NCBI GenBank assembly: GCA_034770075.1
Contig: CM068386.1
Location: 83,057,007-83,121,006, forward strand
DNA length: 64,000 nt
Direction: 5' to 3'
Source of the DNA: Aralia elata
Taxonomy: Eukaryota > Streptophyta > Magnoliopsida > Apiales > Araliaceae
The stretch's first letter is position 1, and each line of letters starts with the position of its first letter. Positions 1-13,107 of the stretch are shown piece by piece. The translations under genes and the position numbers were made by a program. The notes beneath the pieces are model-generated. The model worked only from the letters and a program-made list of their open reading frames with translations. It made no database searches and had not been told where the DNA came from.

Positions 1-1447
1 TAAATTATAACACGTCCCCAATTTGTTTTTATCTACTAAACCTAACGTATTTCTTTCTTTCTCTCTCTCCTCTGTAGAAGCAAATCAGATTCATTAGTGA
101 ATCAATTACTTTTATCTTTTCTAGTAAAGAACTAAGTACTTTACATGCAACTATATAAGGGTTCTTCACAGCAATGGAATATAAATTTTAATTTTCTTCA
201 TTAGTGAATCTTCGTTAAAAACAATTTGGCAGACTACTACTGTGAAAAAAAATGAGATTTTATTGGAATTTTTTTTCCTAGTAAATGAGATTCTTCAGAG
301 AATATTATTTTATGTCCTGTTACATACTAATTCTAAAATAGTAAACTCTTTTTATTTTATTTTATTTGTTAATTGTCAAATAAGATACTAAAGAATCATT
401 TCTTCTAAATTTTTCCAATAAAATAGCTGCAATTTATTCCTTGCTAGCATGAAGACTTTAAAGTCTTGTTCAATCAACTCAGATATTTTCTTCGATCTCT
501 AAACTCCAAAATTTATTAGTCAAATTTCAAATTGTAAATTGTTATTGATCGATGTTTAAACAAGTAAAGCACATGTTTTCTCTTTTAGCTTTAGTTAATA
601 GTTCTTCCATTTTTTTATATAAAAAAGTCTTATTTTCATAATTTAAAAAATTTAATAATATATATTTTTTAATTTTATGTTCGTTGATAAACGTGAATGC
701 ATTGTTATTTTATATTTCTATAAAAATAAATAAAACTCTTTTTCTCTCGAAACAAAGAAAAAGAAATTAAATTAAATTCTCTTTATGGATCAAATGTGGT
801 ATCTTCTTTTTTCATTTAATAGAGATTATGTTTAATGACTTTTGGATATGGTATGACAATGACTTTGTAGAAATAGTTTTTGTTTAACATTTATTTGGAT
901 ATTTATGTTTGATTATGGAATTTTTTCTTTGGTTAAATTTATCTAGCATATTTTTATTCATGGTTCAATGGTTATAATTAATAGAAGGGTAAATTTATAA
1001 AAGTGATATTTTTCTTTTCTTTTCATTGGAACTCAAAAACGCAAGAAAAGAAAATTTTTAAATTTTCTATTCTTTTCTATTAAAAACTCAGAAACAACAC
1101 AAAGAAAAACTTAAGTTTTCTATTCTTTTCTTTTCTGTTCTAATTTAAGTTTTCTATTCTTTTCTTTTCCGTTCAAAACTCAGAAACGAGTGTAAAGTAC
1201 AAAAATAAGCTTTTGCAAACATCCAACAATATTTATTTGTACGATTTATGATACGAAGGATACAAAGGATTGCGAAAGTGTTTCTCAGTATTTAACAACA
1301 ATAATGTAATGTGTTATTATCTATATGAAAGTTGTAAAGAATGAAGGGACTCACACTAGGTAAACAAAAAGAGAAAACATATTACCGTATTATTAGGACT
1401 TGGAAAAAAATCTTTAAACAGTCTTGGGACTTTTCCTCCCTCAAAAC
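1..1447. other. AT-rich spacer, no gene seen
   Basis: The segment is very AT-rich with many short A and T runs and stops in all frames. A short pyrimidine-rich phrase (TTTTCTATTCTTTTCTTTTC type) is repeated near 1060-1170. Part of the end may be 3' untranslated sequence of the minus-strand membrane-protein gene. Nothing else is supported. Confidence 0.5.
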
Positions 1448-4400
1448 TTATTGTTTCTGATGTACCGTATCCACTGAGAGATTTTTTGGATCATAAATCC
1501 TCTCGATTTTGAAGTCGCTGCTTGAACTCCTACTAACGTTGCCTATCATAGTCAAACATCAACTCTGGCAACAAATAAATCACCTTTATTCACCAAATCA
1601 ACTGCTGTATGAGAAATCAATAGCTTCAAGTTTAACACGTTGTATTAGATTGTGTTGATATATTATAAATTCGCCAGAAAAAGAATAAAATGCATCTACA
1701 ACACAATTATGAATCTTAACATAATGCTGAACAACATTATAGTTTAGTTTGCTTGATAATAAAACGCTGAATAACAACTAGTGCTATAGTTCACTTGAGA
1801 AACCCGAAAATTTATATGTAATAAATGAATGTTAAATCCTAATACAGGTGGCTAAAAGCAAAAACTAAATGGTGGAGATGACATAGCCTGTGTTTTATGC
1901 CAATCAAAATCCCATTATAAACAATACACTCGTTACCTTTCCTCTAACTAAGGACCTCTGAGATTTAAAAAGAACCTTGCACTAACCCACATTTAATTTG
2001 AGTCTCAACGGTTACCAGATTTGATCACATTTGTTTTCATGTACCTGCTAAAATAATTGAAGTGCCAAAAATATGGATAGTGTACCTCTTTCCTCGTAAT
2101 CAAAATACATGCCATGGCACACACAAAAAAGATAATCTCTAAAATGAAAACAATATTAAAAAAAAAAAAAAAAAAAAAGTGTATTAGAGGAAGTGAGATG
2201 GATTTAGACAATCAGATATGACAAAAAAAAAATCTTTAAAGATTATGATGTTTAGCTGTTACTCTGGAAACTGTGGAAGATGAGAGATAATGCCAGATAT
2301 GAGGCCATTATGCCTAATAGTCAATAATTGGTTGATTGGGTCTCAAAATAGGTGCAGGATTTGTTGACAATTTATAACCCTAAATCTCATAGCTTTTTTT
2401 TTTGTCATTACTCATTAGTCAAGTATTTTTCTTTATAACTTTGAAATTAAAGTTTTTCCGGTGGAAAGAGGTGACTGGGTCAAATGACAGAACTCATGAT
2501 TCTGGCACATAGAAACTTTATGTTTCGTTGTGTCTTCAGCAGCTATTGGTATTTTGGTGAAGGAGTCATAATATCTGCTTCAGCTAGTGAGCTCTCAGCT
2601 AATTGTGGACAAGTTACTGATATGATGGGGGAAATATTAGCTTTGTGAGATGTTTTGGTTCTTTTGACTCACAGGTTTTGGTTGATATGATAATGACAAG
2701 GAAAACTATAGCTTGACAGTAGAATTATCTCATTCGTCATTAGGATTTAGGCAGTGTGGAGATTTGTTTGCACAAGTATCAAGGTTGCAGCATGCATACA
2801 GAGCATGTATGCATTTATTCATTAGAACTCAGAGACATTCTCATGATGCATCTGTACTTATGTTGCAGCACATCATTTCCAAATAACTCTAGGAGAATTT
2901 GGAGAGATGACTGTAATGGTATATGTATCTTTAGGCCTAGCTTGTCTAGAGTTTTATTTCCACCAACTTAGTTTTGGCTTTTATTGTATATCATTTGGGG
3001 ATTGTGGTTAGGGGTAAGGCTCTTATGTCAATGTATTATCTATTTCTTACCGATTTATTAAATTCATGGCTAAACAGCTTTCCCAAAAAAAACCAATAAT
3101 AATTAAAAGACACTCATGAAAGGCTGCAAAAATGTATTCTTCGTTCAAGAAGGTTACTGAGATCAGACACCTAGGCCAACCAGCAAGAAAGGCTCCTTTT
3201 CCTTCAGATTTTTGACAAATTATCATATGCAAGCATCTAGCTCTAACCAAAATGATGTCAAACCAAAATGATGATCAAAGATATAGAGTTTGTAGGCCCC
3301 CAATCATTGCTTCAACAAACAAGAGCATGCTAGAGCATGCTTGTGTACATCTCATCGCGAAACAAAGAATACATAGATGTGTACAAATTTTAACTTCTCC
3401 CTTCATGTATTAATATACCCCAAAGATTTAAAACTCACATCTTTTACAGCAAAAATATACTAAGCTATATAATTCTTCATAAGCTAACCTATGAAACAAT
3501 TAGCATAGTGAGCAAAGAAGATCAGCTAAACACAAAAAGGTAATGTGTTAATAAATTTTCCTCTAATGAAACAAATTGACATACTACAAGAAGTTCAACT
3601 CTCTCTTATCAAATTTAACGAAATAATATATCATTCAGTAGCAATATCTACAAGCAGTGTTTCTTTTCTTATTTCAATGTCCAATTTAATTCCTCAGTAG
3701 CTATAGTTTCATTGCGTCAACTTACAGTAACAAAATTCTCCACAGCTCAAACATTAATTATATATTGTTATCATGTTATGCAATCTGAAATTAACATTTA
3801 ACCAAGTGGGTCATCGAAATTCCAATCAATCCGGGCCATATAATAAGTAAGAACAACAGAACAGAGAATGACAGATTGTTAGAGCAATCCAATCTCTCAC
3901 AGTCCTTTTTTTAAAAAAAATGTTATAATACAATGAGAATTTAAAATTTGGGCAAATGGGCATTGATCATCTAATTGACCTGGTAATTCATAATTTAACT
4001 ATACCTACAAACACACACCCAACAGGCAACAGATAAAACGTACACTTCCGCCTTCAAATCCACGCTACCCAATATCAAAAAATTGATCAAAGATATAAAC
4101 ATTATAAACAAAACGGGTGTAAAAAGTACACTTCCACCTTCAAATCCACACTACCCAATACCACAAATTGATCAAAGATATAAACATTACATTATAACAA
4201 AAAGGGTGTCCTGATAAAATAAACAAAGATTCAACAAAATGGGTAATTAAGATTGGGCTTCTAATTTGATTACCTGGTCTTGAGAAGAACCAGAGAACGA
4301 TTGCACAGAAAATCAATAACAAGGGGATGAAATGAACGGCAGACTCTGCAAATCGGAGACGAGTCCTCTCTCTCTTACCTAAAAGTGATTGGGGGTCGTA

Positions 4401-4538
4401 AGAGGGCAATTCATCGAGGTCGGCTGTTGATTTTGACTGCCTCAAAATCAGAGATGGCGAAGATGCGGATGTCGATAGTGAAGAGGGATGAGAAAATAGC
4501 TTTTCCGAGACTCTAGTGGAGCTCGATGAACGGTGCAT
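1448..4538 (-). CDS. small single-pass membrane protein; exon 1 firm, last exon tentative
   Basis: Exon 1 (4274-4538) begins with ATG at 4538 and encodes a Ser-rich head, an acidic LDELPSYDP stretch near residues 41-49, a basic GKRERTRLR segment near 54-62, and one hydrophobic helix at about residues 68-85 (VHFIPLLLIFCAIVLWFF). It ends at a good donor, CCAG|GTAATC, after one base of a codon. A proposed last exon (1448-1542) follows an acceptor at 1543-1544 in matching phase. It encodes about 31 residues, including SRSSSSDFKIERIYDP, before TAA, giving a 119-residue protein. The implied intron is about 2.7 kb and could hide further exons. The basic-then-hydrophobic layout fits a signal-anchored protein of the secretory pathway. 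I recall similar short plant proteins of unknown function but cannot name the family. Exon 1 is likely real; the terminal exon rests only on phase, splice sites and composition. Confidence 0.55.
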
Positions 4539-4660
4539 CTTCTTCCTTATTGGAGATGATGAAAATTGGGGAATTTTGGAGAGAGAGAGTGTCGGGATTC
4601 AAATAATATGGTGAAAATTTCCAGGTTGATAGTTGTGTGGGTTTTTTCCGCGGGTTTTTG
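4539..4660 (-). promoter_or_regulatory. 5' leader and proximal promoter of the membrane-protein gene
   Basis: On the minus strand the leader upstream of the ATG is pyrimidine-rich, including a CT repeat that reads as GAGAGAGAGA at 4579-4590 on the plus strand. Such CT-rich leaders are common in plant genes. No clear TATA box was picked out. Confidence 0.35.
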
Positions 4661-4790
4661 GAGTTGTTACTAGTGTGTTCCGGTGTCATAATTTTCTGTT
4701 CGCACTTGGAAAATGAAACTTGATTTCGTGAATTTTCTTAAATTTTAATATTACCCTTAAAATATTATGAATAATATAAATTTTATGTAC

Positions 4791-5455
4791 TCCCTCCGTC
4801 TCAAATTATCTGTAATTTTAATTATTTATACATTTATTAAGAAATATAATTATTATATTAATTTTATTACTAAATATACTGTTATATCCATATTCAAAAC
4901 TACTCCCTCCGTTCTTTACTATTTATTTTTTTAGAAGTTGACACATATATTAAGAAAAATCATTAATATTATACTTTTTTAGTTAAAAATAATTTTAAAT
5001 GTCAATATTATCCTTACATTGGAATAAGAGAATGTTACTTATTAGATAAAAAATAGTGAGAGAATTAAAATTATATTTAATACTTGGACTAATATTAGAA
5101 ACTAAGTATTAATACTTAATTGAAATTCTCAAACGATAAATATTATTCTCTCCGTCCCAAATTAATTGCATTTCTAGGACTTCTTAAAGTCAAATTGACT
5201 ATTTTTAAAACTAATTTTTTTACTATTTTTGCTAACATATAGGTGAAGATATTATAATCAAAAGAAAGTATATACAATTTATTACTAATTTTAATTTTTA
5301 TAATTTTAGAAATATATTTATATATGCTTAATTATTAATTTTAAAAATAGTCAATTTGACTTAAAAAGTCCTAAAAAAGCAATTAATTTGGGACGGAGGG
5401 AGTAAAAGACAACAATACTTCTCTAAAATGATATTTAAAAATGGCGGAAGGAGTA
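4791..5455. mobile_element. nested Stowaway-type MITE cluster
   Basis: TACTCCCTCCGT starts occur at about 4791 and 4901. The inner complete copy runs 5144-5404, with ends TTCTCTCCGTCCC and GGGACGGAGGGAG and flanking TA. The outer copy that starts at 4901 appears to close at the inverse end GGCGGAAGGAGTA (about 5443-5455), so the inner element sits inside it. CTCCCTCCGTCCC ends with a TA target site are the hallmark of Stowaway (Tc1/mariner-derived) MITEs. The inner copy has long inverted arms carrying AGTCAATTTGACTT. Confidence 0.75.
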
Positions 5456-7189
5456 TTCATTAAGAAACAACCGTCAACATGATTGTGTTTTTGAAACAAA
5501 AGCTTTTTGGAATTGTTGTACAATAAATCAATCCCATACGCATCTTCTTCTTCTTCTTTTTTTTTTTGGTAGAAATAAGCTCAACATGTTTATGAAGGAA
5601 AAGTCTTTTATCTTCTCTATAATTATGCATAAAAAAGAGGAAGAAATTCCTTGTTTTTAGTATAGAAAAAAAATATTGTTTATTTGGAATTATACATTTG
5701 TGAAGCAAAAGAATATGGAAAAAGGGTAAACTTGTTATATGATCACTTTAATTGTCTAGAAAAAAAAACAAATTATAGTTATTTTGGTATAATAAAAAAT
5801 CTTTAAAATTGCAGATAATTTGAAATTGTGGGAGGAGTATGTGTTTGTCTATTAATTTATGGATTGTTTGAAGTTTCAAACTTGAATGCTTTTTAAACTG
5901 AACATTTAAGTCATGTTTGTTTGCAATGATTATAATCCTGATATTATATTCTCGTGGATTATAATTCAAAGACTATTAATTTTATGATTAAATAGTCATA
6001 GTCACATGTTTAGTTTTTTATGGGATTATTCATGTGATAACTTAAAATGATCTCATGTTATACTTATTTTGTCTAGAATTATTTAAAAGATTAGATAAAA
6101 ACTTACCGTTTAAACTATTATACCGTTACTACTAATAACAAAGATATCGTATTCTCATTAGTTAGAGAATAAATAGATAGGATAAGATATATCGATCTTT
6201 TTAAATAAAGTTAAAGGTTAATTTTGTCCACAAATTTTTAGTCCCAAATTATAGGGATTATAATACCTAGTTGAACATGATATTAAATAGTCCATCCTTT
6301 CAAGTCATTTTATTATCTCCGAACTAATAGTCTCAAGTCTATTTTTAACAAATAAACAAGAAAATTGGAATTAATAGTGTAATCCTTGTTGATATACACA
6401 TTAATTATACATTTTAATATTCTTATTTTTATAAATTTATATGTATATTTTATTTAATTAATACATTTTATTTTATTTTATAGGAAATAATATTTTATTT
6501 ATCTTTTGATCAAGTAAATGATAATTGTTCCAACTTTTGAAAATTAAAATAGACCCTAGAAGATTATCATGATGGAGTTGAAATCAATTTGGAGATAAAG
6601 GGATAAGAAGGAAAAAGGAAGACCAAGTTCAATGTAACTTAGATTATGTTACAATTTATTTTTTTCCTATAAATATGTCTTTTGTTTTAGGGAAAAGGGG
6701 ATTAGATATTAGGTATTTTTTATATATTAGTTTAGGTTAGGAGTAGAAGTAGGATTAAATTACTTCTTCATTATACGCTCATTTGATGATCGTTAATAAA
6801 GGGAGTTTTCTTGTTTTATTTTTAATCTTCTTCTTAATCTTAGTTTTTTTATTTATTTTAATATCTAGCTAATTTTTTTAATCTAGGATGAAGATGAAAT
6901 TAACTAATTATTCATAATAATATTCTTCATCTCTTCTATTATTTATGTTTTAATGTTTACTTGATTTCGTCTTCATGTTTCATTATTGAAATATCTTCGA
7001 TTTATTTTTCTTATGTGATTTTAAATTTATTAAGGGGTTTTGATAGATTATTGTTAAGATATGAGTTTTTCATAATTCAAGTAAAAGAATTTTTGATGGA
7101 TTATAGTTAATTCTTAAATTTTCATAATCCATGTTTACCGACGTTAATTGTAAAATTACTAAATTAAATTGAATGGAGATCAAAACCAT
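5456..7189. other. AT-rich intergenic DNA
   Basis: The stretch has low complexity and no open frame with coding character. It includes an (CTT)n-like tract near 5542-5562 and a stretch near 6540-6800 of somewhat less extreme composition. I see no gene or complete mobile element in it. Confidence 0.45.
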
Positions 7190-7194
7190 AGTTA

Positions 7195-7347
7195 AAAACA
7201 CCGCCGCTTGCCTCAGTAGTTTAAGGGAGAACTTGGGCCCAGTCGTAAGCCCGAAGGTCTTGAGTTCGACTCCCACTCGAAGCAGCATAGGGGCGACAGA
7301 CTACAGGCGTAACGCAAGTCGGGATACTCCACATATCAAAAAAAAAT
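7195..7347 (+). mobile_element. tRNA-derived SINE
   Basis: A compact GC-richer block in AT-rich DNA reads like a tRNA head. An A-box-like TTGCCTCAGTAGTTTAAGGG lies at 7208-7227 and a near-consensus pol III B box, AGTTCGACTCC, at 7263-7273, about 45 bases apart. A short unrelated body follows and ends in a run of nine A at 7338-7346. This is the layout of a plant SINE. It is not a functional tRNA, because the acceptor stem and anticodon arm do not fold convincingly. No clear target-site duplication was found, so the ends are approximate. Confidence 0.65.
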
Positions 7348-7904
7348 CATATTTAAGTTATAAAAATAGAAAATATTGAATTACTTGTTATGTTTTATTA
7401 CTTAATGGATTTAGATTCTTAAGTTGCTTCCCCGTATTAGTTTTTATATTCTAATTAGTTTAATTATAGTTAATCAATTCTCCATCTTTATTTTCATTTT
7501 GCCTGAAAATAGATATTAAGGATACATTGAAATTAATCTAGTCTTTGTGGGTTCGACTTGTTCTTACTAGTTTTTCAATTTAATATTGTGCACTTGCAGT
7601 TACATAATTCTAACACATCACTTGCAAACAAACGTAGCCTTAGAGTTTATAATACAACACACTATTTTTGATGTAGTGGCCAAAGACACTAACCACTACA
7701 AGAGCCGTAAAATAATAATTGAATATAACCATAAACTACTTATATATTTGTAGAATAATACTTTAATTTACTAGTTTAGTAGTTTGTACTTGTTATGATA
7801 ATGAAAATTTGATGCTAAATAACTATTATATAATATAATCAATTTATAAAACAAAATTGTTGTGTTAAACAAATTATTTTTATAATTAAGAATTTTTTAT
7901 ACAA

Positions 7905-9665
7905 CGAATGGGGCGGGACGGGGCGGGACGGGGCGGGGATTATATATCTCACCCTCATTTTCGGTTTTATAAATATTTCTCATACTCGTCACATACTCAC
8001 ATTCTTCATGGGGACTAAAGCTTAATAATCATCCTCATTCCTACAAAAAGTTTAAATTCCCATAGAGAATTTAAATCATCGTAAAAATTAATACTATGAG
8101 TTTTTTATTTAAAAATAATAATTTTAATTATATTTTACAATAATACATACATGAAAATGAATCATATGTTAATAGCTATGTGATAGAATTAATAAATTAA
8201 TATATATTAAATCAAATATCTATATATATATATATATATATATATACGCATATACACTTCCACAAGGACATATTTTAATTATGTAATATATAACTGTTAT
8301 TTCTAAAGAGGCACGAAAGAGATTTAGAAATGGGTTTGAATAGATTTTTTAAATTTTCGTTTTAAAGATTTATTACTAAAACAGTTAGCCCATCGGAATG
8401 TTTTAAGAAAAGCCCTTCAAATATTATAATAAAATTCATAGTTCTAAATTTAATGAGATAATGTAGAAATATGACACACATATAAAACGTAGAGCAATAT
8501 AAACAGAAATGCAAAATATAAAGAATACATGATTTTTAAGAGGTTCAGAGCACAAAAGTCTCTTAATCCTCTCTTCTACTCCGGGAGTAGGGATTTTTTA
8601 TTAAGGAGGGTAATCACCAAAATTACAATTCACACAAAATTTTTACACAATGATTCACAAAAGAATCCTTCAAGTCACATAGACTTAGTTTATAAAGGAT
8701 CACTTAAGAGAAGTAGTTTGTTTGAGGTGTTGCTAAGTTGCTTGAAGGCTCTCTTCGAATGACTTAGCAATAAAGTGTAATTCTTTGAATCGTAGAGTGA
8801 AGTAAGTATGAACTCAGAGCTTCAGCATTTCGACTTGATGGATCTCTTTGTATATGGATACTTGAATTTGCTGAGTTTATATAGAGTTCTCTTGGGATCT
8901 TTCTGTTGGAAAGTTATCGTTGCTCCATTCTTGCTTGGACATTTGTCATTCAACAATTGATTGACTTTAAATTATTGCATACTTGGAGCACCTCAAGTCG
9001 CTTTATTCAATATAGACAATAGTATAGTAGCAGTCACATATCCTTTGACTCTGCTAAAATAGTTGTTAGATAGAGACCTTGTCGACTTGTACTTATCGCA
9101 AATCATCTAAGGATAACCTCGGAGGATCGAGTGTTAAGGTTGATGAACTTGTCATAACTTATCACTGACTTGTCAAATGACTGCAATCTACGATTTTGAA
9201 TTCCTCAGAGTGGAAACGTAGAGTGATTCTTCTGCTCTACGAATGATGGTGACTCTGCGATCTTTGAGTGATTTTTTCTCTGGCACTACGATTGTCTTCT
9301 GGTCTGGATAACTTAGCTATTACAGAGTTCTAACTCTACGAAATTGAATCAACCTAATAAGTTTGATTCTTAAACTAAGTCCTTTTATACAAGAATCATT
9401 TTATAAGGACTTTACAACAGAAACTACTTTAATATAATCATGCATTTACTTCATGTCATCATCGAATCAAATATGTTCATCATAGATTGTAAGCACTAAT
9501 AATAACTATTCGGGGGTGGGTACACAGCCGGAATTGGGACAGGAGGAATTAATATCATCCCTTCCCCATCCCATATATAACTATTCGGTGATTCCTCATT
9601 CTCGACCCCATCCCGATTAGAGTCAATATCACTGCCCCATTAGGGATGAAGTATGGGGATCACCG
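7905..9665. mobile_element. G-rich decamer repeat and LTR-like remnant
   Basis: At 7908-7939 the decamer GGGGCGGGAC is repeated before CCTCATTTTCGG. A matching C-rich/G-rich block (CCCCATCCC, GGGGTGGGT) reappears at 9510-9660, as if one element had been opened by an insertion. The DNA between has a (TA)13 run at 8221-8246. From 8525 to about 9480 it resembles a solo LTR: an AGAGGTTCAGAGC phrase, a block on CTTCTACTCCGGGAGTAG, and few stops over 8529-8762. No gag or pol is present. Both assignments rest on resemblance to common plant repeats and are tentative. Confidence 0.3.
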
Positions 9666-9669
9666 TAGG

Positions 9670-10366
9670 TAGAGTTGTAAATAGAGTCCGAAATATTCGA
9701 TATTCACTTCAAAAATTTGTATCCGTATTCTAGTTAAAACGGATATTATCAGTATTCGAGTCAAAGCGAATATTATGCGTATTCATGGATACGAATACAG
9801 ATATATACATATTCGTATATGTTAATATTTGTATCTGAAATATCAACAAATATACATATATATACACATATACATGTGTAAATCTCTCATTTAATATTGG
9901 TATACAATATAACAAAGTATTAACATCAATTGATTATACATCTTTTACGGTTATTTTATGATATACAATATAAAGAAAATTACATATGAATATTATATAT
10001 AATTTTTATTATTTTATTTGGTTGATTGTACATCATTTCTAATTTTTATTTGATTAAGTAAATATTTTTTTGGTTATTATAATTTAACATTGTGCAAGAA
10101 TTAAAAAAATAAAAATTAAAAATTTTAAAATTTTATTTTGAACGGATGCAGATACGAATATGCGGATATTTGATATATTTATCTATATTATATTATACAA
10201 AATAGATACGGATAATATTTGCATCTGACTATTACCTGTCAGATGCGAATATAAATATTTCGTATTGCATATCCATCGGATACATATAGGAATATGGATA
10301 TCCTATTTTATTTTCGAACATGAATACGAATATACCTGCAGCTAAAAATATTTGTTTATAGCCCTA
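9670..10366. mobile_element. hAT-like MITE with 8-bp target duplication
   Basis: The element starts TAGAGTTGTAAATAGA and its far end, read in reverse complement, starts TAGGGCTATAAACAAA. It is flanked by ACCGTAGG (9662-9669) and ATCGTAGG (10367-10374), an 8-bp duplication with one mismatch. An 8-bp duplication and TAGRG-type ends are typical of hAT transposons. The interior is AT-rich, full of ATACGAATAT-like words and has no coding capacity, so this is a non-autonomous element of about 697 bp. Confidence 0.7.
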
Positions 10367-10699
10367 ATCGTAGGTACGAAACACATTGTCATCGCTAAAT
10401 ATAACTGTATAGGAGACTATGTTTAAAGATGCACTAATATCATATTTAGAATAGTAATTTTTTATTTCTAATATTTGTTTTCTCTTTGTTAATTTTAAAT
10501 CCAAATTTCTCTTTTCTTTTATTTCTTCTATTTTGTGAAAAAAAATATGTAAGGAATAAATTCCTGACCCAAGATAATTGTGTGACTTCTGAATTTAACT
10601 GAATTAATCAACTAAACATATTCAAAAAAGTTTTAAATTTTTAACTTTTCCATTTTTTCTTTCTAGCTTTTCAATATATTTATCTCTTTTTTACCCAAT

Positions 10700-11000
10700 A
10701 AGGACATAAGGGAGAATTCAACAAGGGACGAGTTTCCTGTACTTTTCCGTCGGTTGGGACTCGAGGCAGGGTGACAAATGGAAATATAAATCATTAGAAT
10801 ATACTGCGGTTGTGTCCTGTCCAATTATTGAAACCAGCAAAAGTGCCAAATACTGTGCTTCTAGAACGCCAGCTAATCTTTCTTTCCCAAATTGCAGACA
10901 TGTAACATCACGCGCATATACTGAGCGTGACTGCACGTGTAGTGCACTTGCCACGGGAAATAAATGCAAGTACTTCATGTCTTCACCTGATTTGTAATTT
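10700..11000. other. unexplained GC-richer island
   Basis: This 300-base block is clearly less AT-rich than its surroundings and carries a G-box core (CTGCACGTGTAG near 10931-10942). Short open frames exist on both strands (10812-10997 plus, 10718-10978 minus), but neither resembles a known protein. It could be a fragment of a decayed gene, a repeat, or a regulatory island. I cannot assign it. Confidence 0.3.
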
Positions 11001-11439
11001 TTACGAACACATTTTCTTTAAAAAAAAGTATTTTGTAAAACCTCATTCATTTTTATTGTGGGCCCTTTGATTCTGTTTTACATGCTTACATCTTTATTCT
11101 TTTTACTTTTTATCATTTTACTTATTCAAATGTTAAAATTTTGTTTTATTTCCACACATCATCATTAATTTATCGTGTATTCGTGTCATATCATTAATTA
11201 ATTAAATATTATAAGTAAGTAGTTACTTAACTTAAATAAAATATTTAACCTAATCAATTAACTCAACTAAAATAATTATCATTATTAATTAATATAAAAG
11301 AACAATCTTTGTCATATTAATGTGGTTAATGGCTTATTTGAGCTTAGTTTGCACACATAAAACTCATATAACTTGTCTTTCGTTCAAAGTCTAACTTTTG
11401 TTAAAAACGTTAACTAAATTAGTCTTGAAGCCTCTTTAA

Positions 11440-11701
11440 TACTTCCTCTGTCCCGAATTAATTGATTTTCTAGGACTTTTTTAAGTCAAATTAACTATTT
11501 TTAAAATTAATAATTAAGCATATATAAATATATTTCTAAAATTATAAAAATTGAAATTAGTAATAAATTGTATATACTTTCTTTTGGTTATAATATCTTC
11601 ACCTATATGTTAGCAAAAATAGTAAAAAGATTAGTTTTAAAAATAGTCAATTTGACTTTAAAAAGTCCTAGAAATGCAATTAATTTGGGACGGAGGGAAT
11701 A
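11440..11701. mobile_element. Stowaway MITE, same subfamily as 5144-5404
   Basis: The ends are CTTCCTCTGTCCCGAATTAA and, inverted, TTAATTTGGGACGGAGGGAA, flanked by TA. The arms contain the same AGGACTTTTTTAAGTCAAAT phrase as the 5.1-kb copy and the two are close to the same length (about 260 bp), so they belong to one subfamily. No coding capacity. Confidence 0.8.
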
Positions 11702-12400
11702 TTATTAATGAAAGTTTAAGAGAAAATTTTGCCTGAATTTTTGAGTTCATAAAAAATATGCAAATTAAAAGATAATTTTACTTTTTAGTCGATTTGATGG
11801 TGACAATACAAAAAAACTATGTAACTAATATAGTAATATAATTCACTAGGGGTACTTGAAATTCTGAAAAAGTCACTGTGTAAATTCATTAGAGGGTACA
11901 AGAGGTGAATGTTATCTCATGCTCATGCTCTTACATGAGGTATTTTTTTATAATAACAATATTTAGAAAAATTATAAAAATATCATTTTGTGCATAATAT
12001 GGGAGGAAGTATATTCAATTATATAAAACGATATATAACTTTTCTATAAGAAAAAGTTGTGAATGAGACATAATATAATTTATATGTATAATATTTTACA
12101 TGTAACTTTTTATTAAGAAAAAGGCAAAAAAAGAGGTGAGGGACACCACGTATAATTGCATAAGTTATTATACAAAAGCGATTTCGCTTTATGTAATTGA
12201 ATATACTCCATCTCATGTTATCTATAAAATAATATTTTATAAATTTTTAAAATATTGTTATTATAAAGGACACTTCACGCAATAACATGAGTTGTCTCTC
12301 ACCTCTTGTGCCCTCAAAGAAAAATTATACTCAATTTTTTTTTCTAAAATATTTGTTCGAAGCCCGTGGCTTTACCTAAGAAAAGAAAATTAAGTATTAC

Positions 12401-12567
12401 GGGTCGTTTGGTTGGACAGAATCGTTTTATAACGGAATAGAATGATGGTTGGAATCGAAATTAGTTCATAATGGAATCGGAATGGAACATTTCATTCATG
12501 TGTTTGATACGTTACTTGAAAATTGTATAGGAATAAAATGAAATAAAATGAAATTACCAAAATATTC

Positions 12568-12604
<37 letters not shown>

Positions 12605-13107
12605 TACACTTATATATGTTAAAAATACAAATATTATAAATATATAGTAATATATAATTATTTATAAATAGATATGTGTATTAAATTTACTAGCTATATA
12701 TACATATTATATTATGTATAATATATATCTTTATCATTTAGTTTAAATTGTATAAATTATAATATATATATATATATACACACACACATATGTATGTATA
12801 TTATAATGTGTATATCACGATATTATATATTATAATATATATTTCAAATCATATAATATATATACACACACACACACACAAATATATAGTATATATTTAG
12901 TCCATTTTTTCTATTTCATTCCATCACTCACTGGAATGACGATTATCAAGCCCCACTAAAGAATCGTGATTCTAATGCATAAAAAAAACGAGATTCCGTC
13001 AAAATGAGTATTCTGACCAATTTTAATATACCAAACGTTGGAAAGAAATGATGGGTCTAAATGACCATTTCTTTCCACCACTTCTATTCCATCAAACCAA
13101 ACGGCCC
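12401..13107. mobile_element. MITE with GGGYCGTTTGGTT ends
   Basis: The left end is GGGTCGTTTGGTTGGA; the right end in reverse complement is GGGCCGTTTGGTTTGA. Subterminal GAATGGAATGG-type words occur on both sides. The interior is an AT-rich core with (TA)n and (CA)n runs, for example near 12567-12605, 12760-12790 and 12860-12880. The ends resemble Tourist/PIF-Harbinger MITEs, but the flanking trinucleotides (TAC and TAG) do not give a clean duplication, so the superfamily is uncertain. Confidence 0.6.

Noticed and set aside
3047..3250. Minus-strand open frame as a middle exon of the membrane-protein gene
   Set aside because: Phase and splice sites did not fit convincingly, and the translation has no similarity to the flanking exons' style.
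7195..7275. Functional tRNA gene
   Set aside because: A and B boxes are present, but a clean cloverleaf and acceptor stem are not; a body and A-tail follow, so a SINE is the better call.
10718..10997. Overlapping open frames on both strands
   Set aside because: Short, without known motifs, and open on both strands mainly because the block is less AT-rich.
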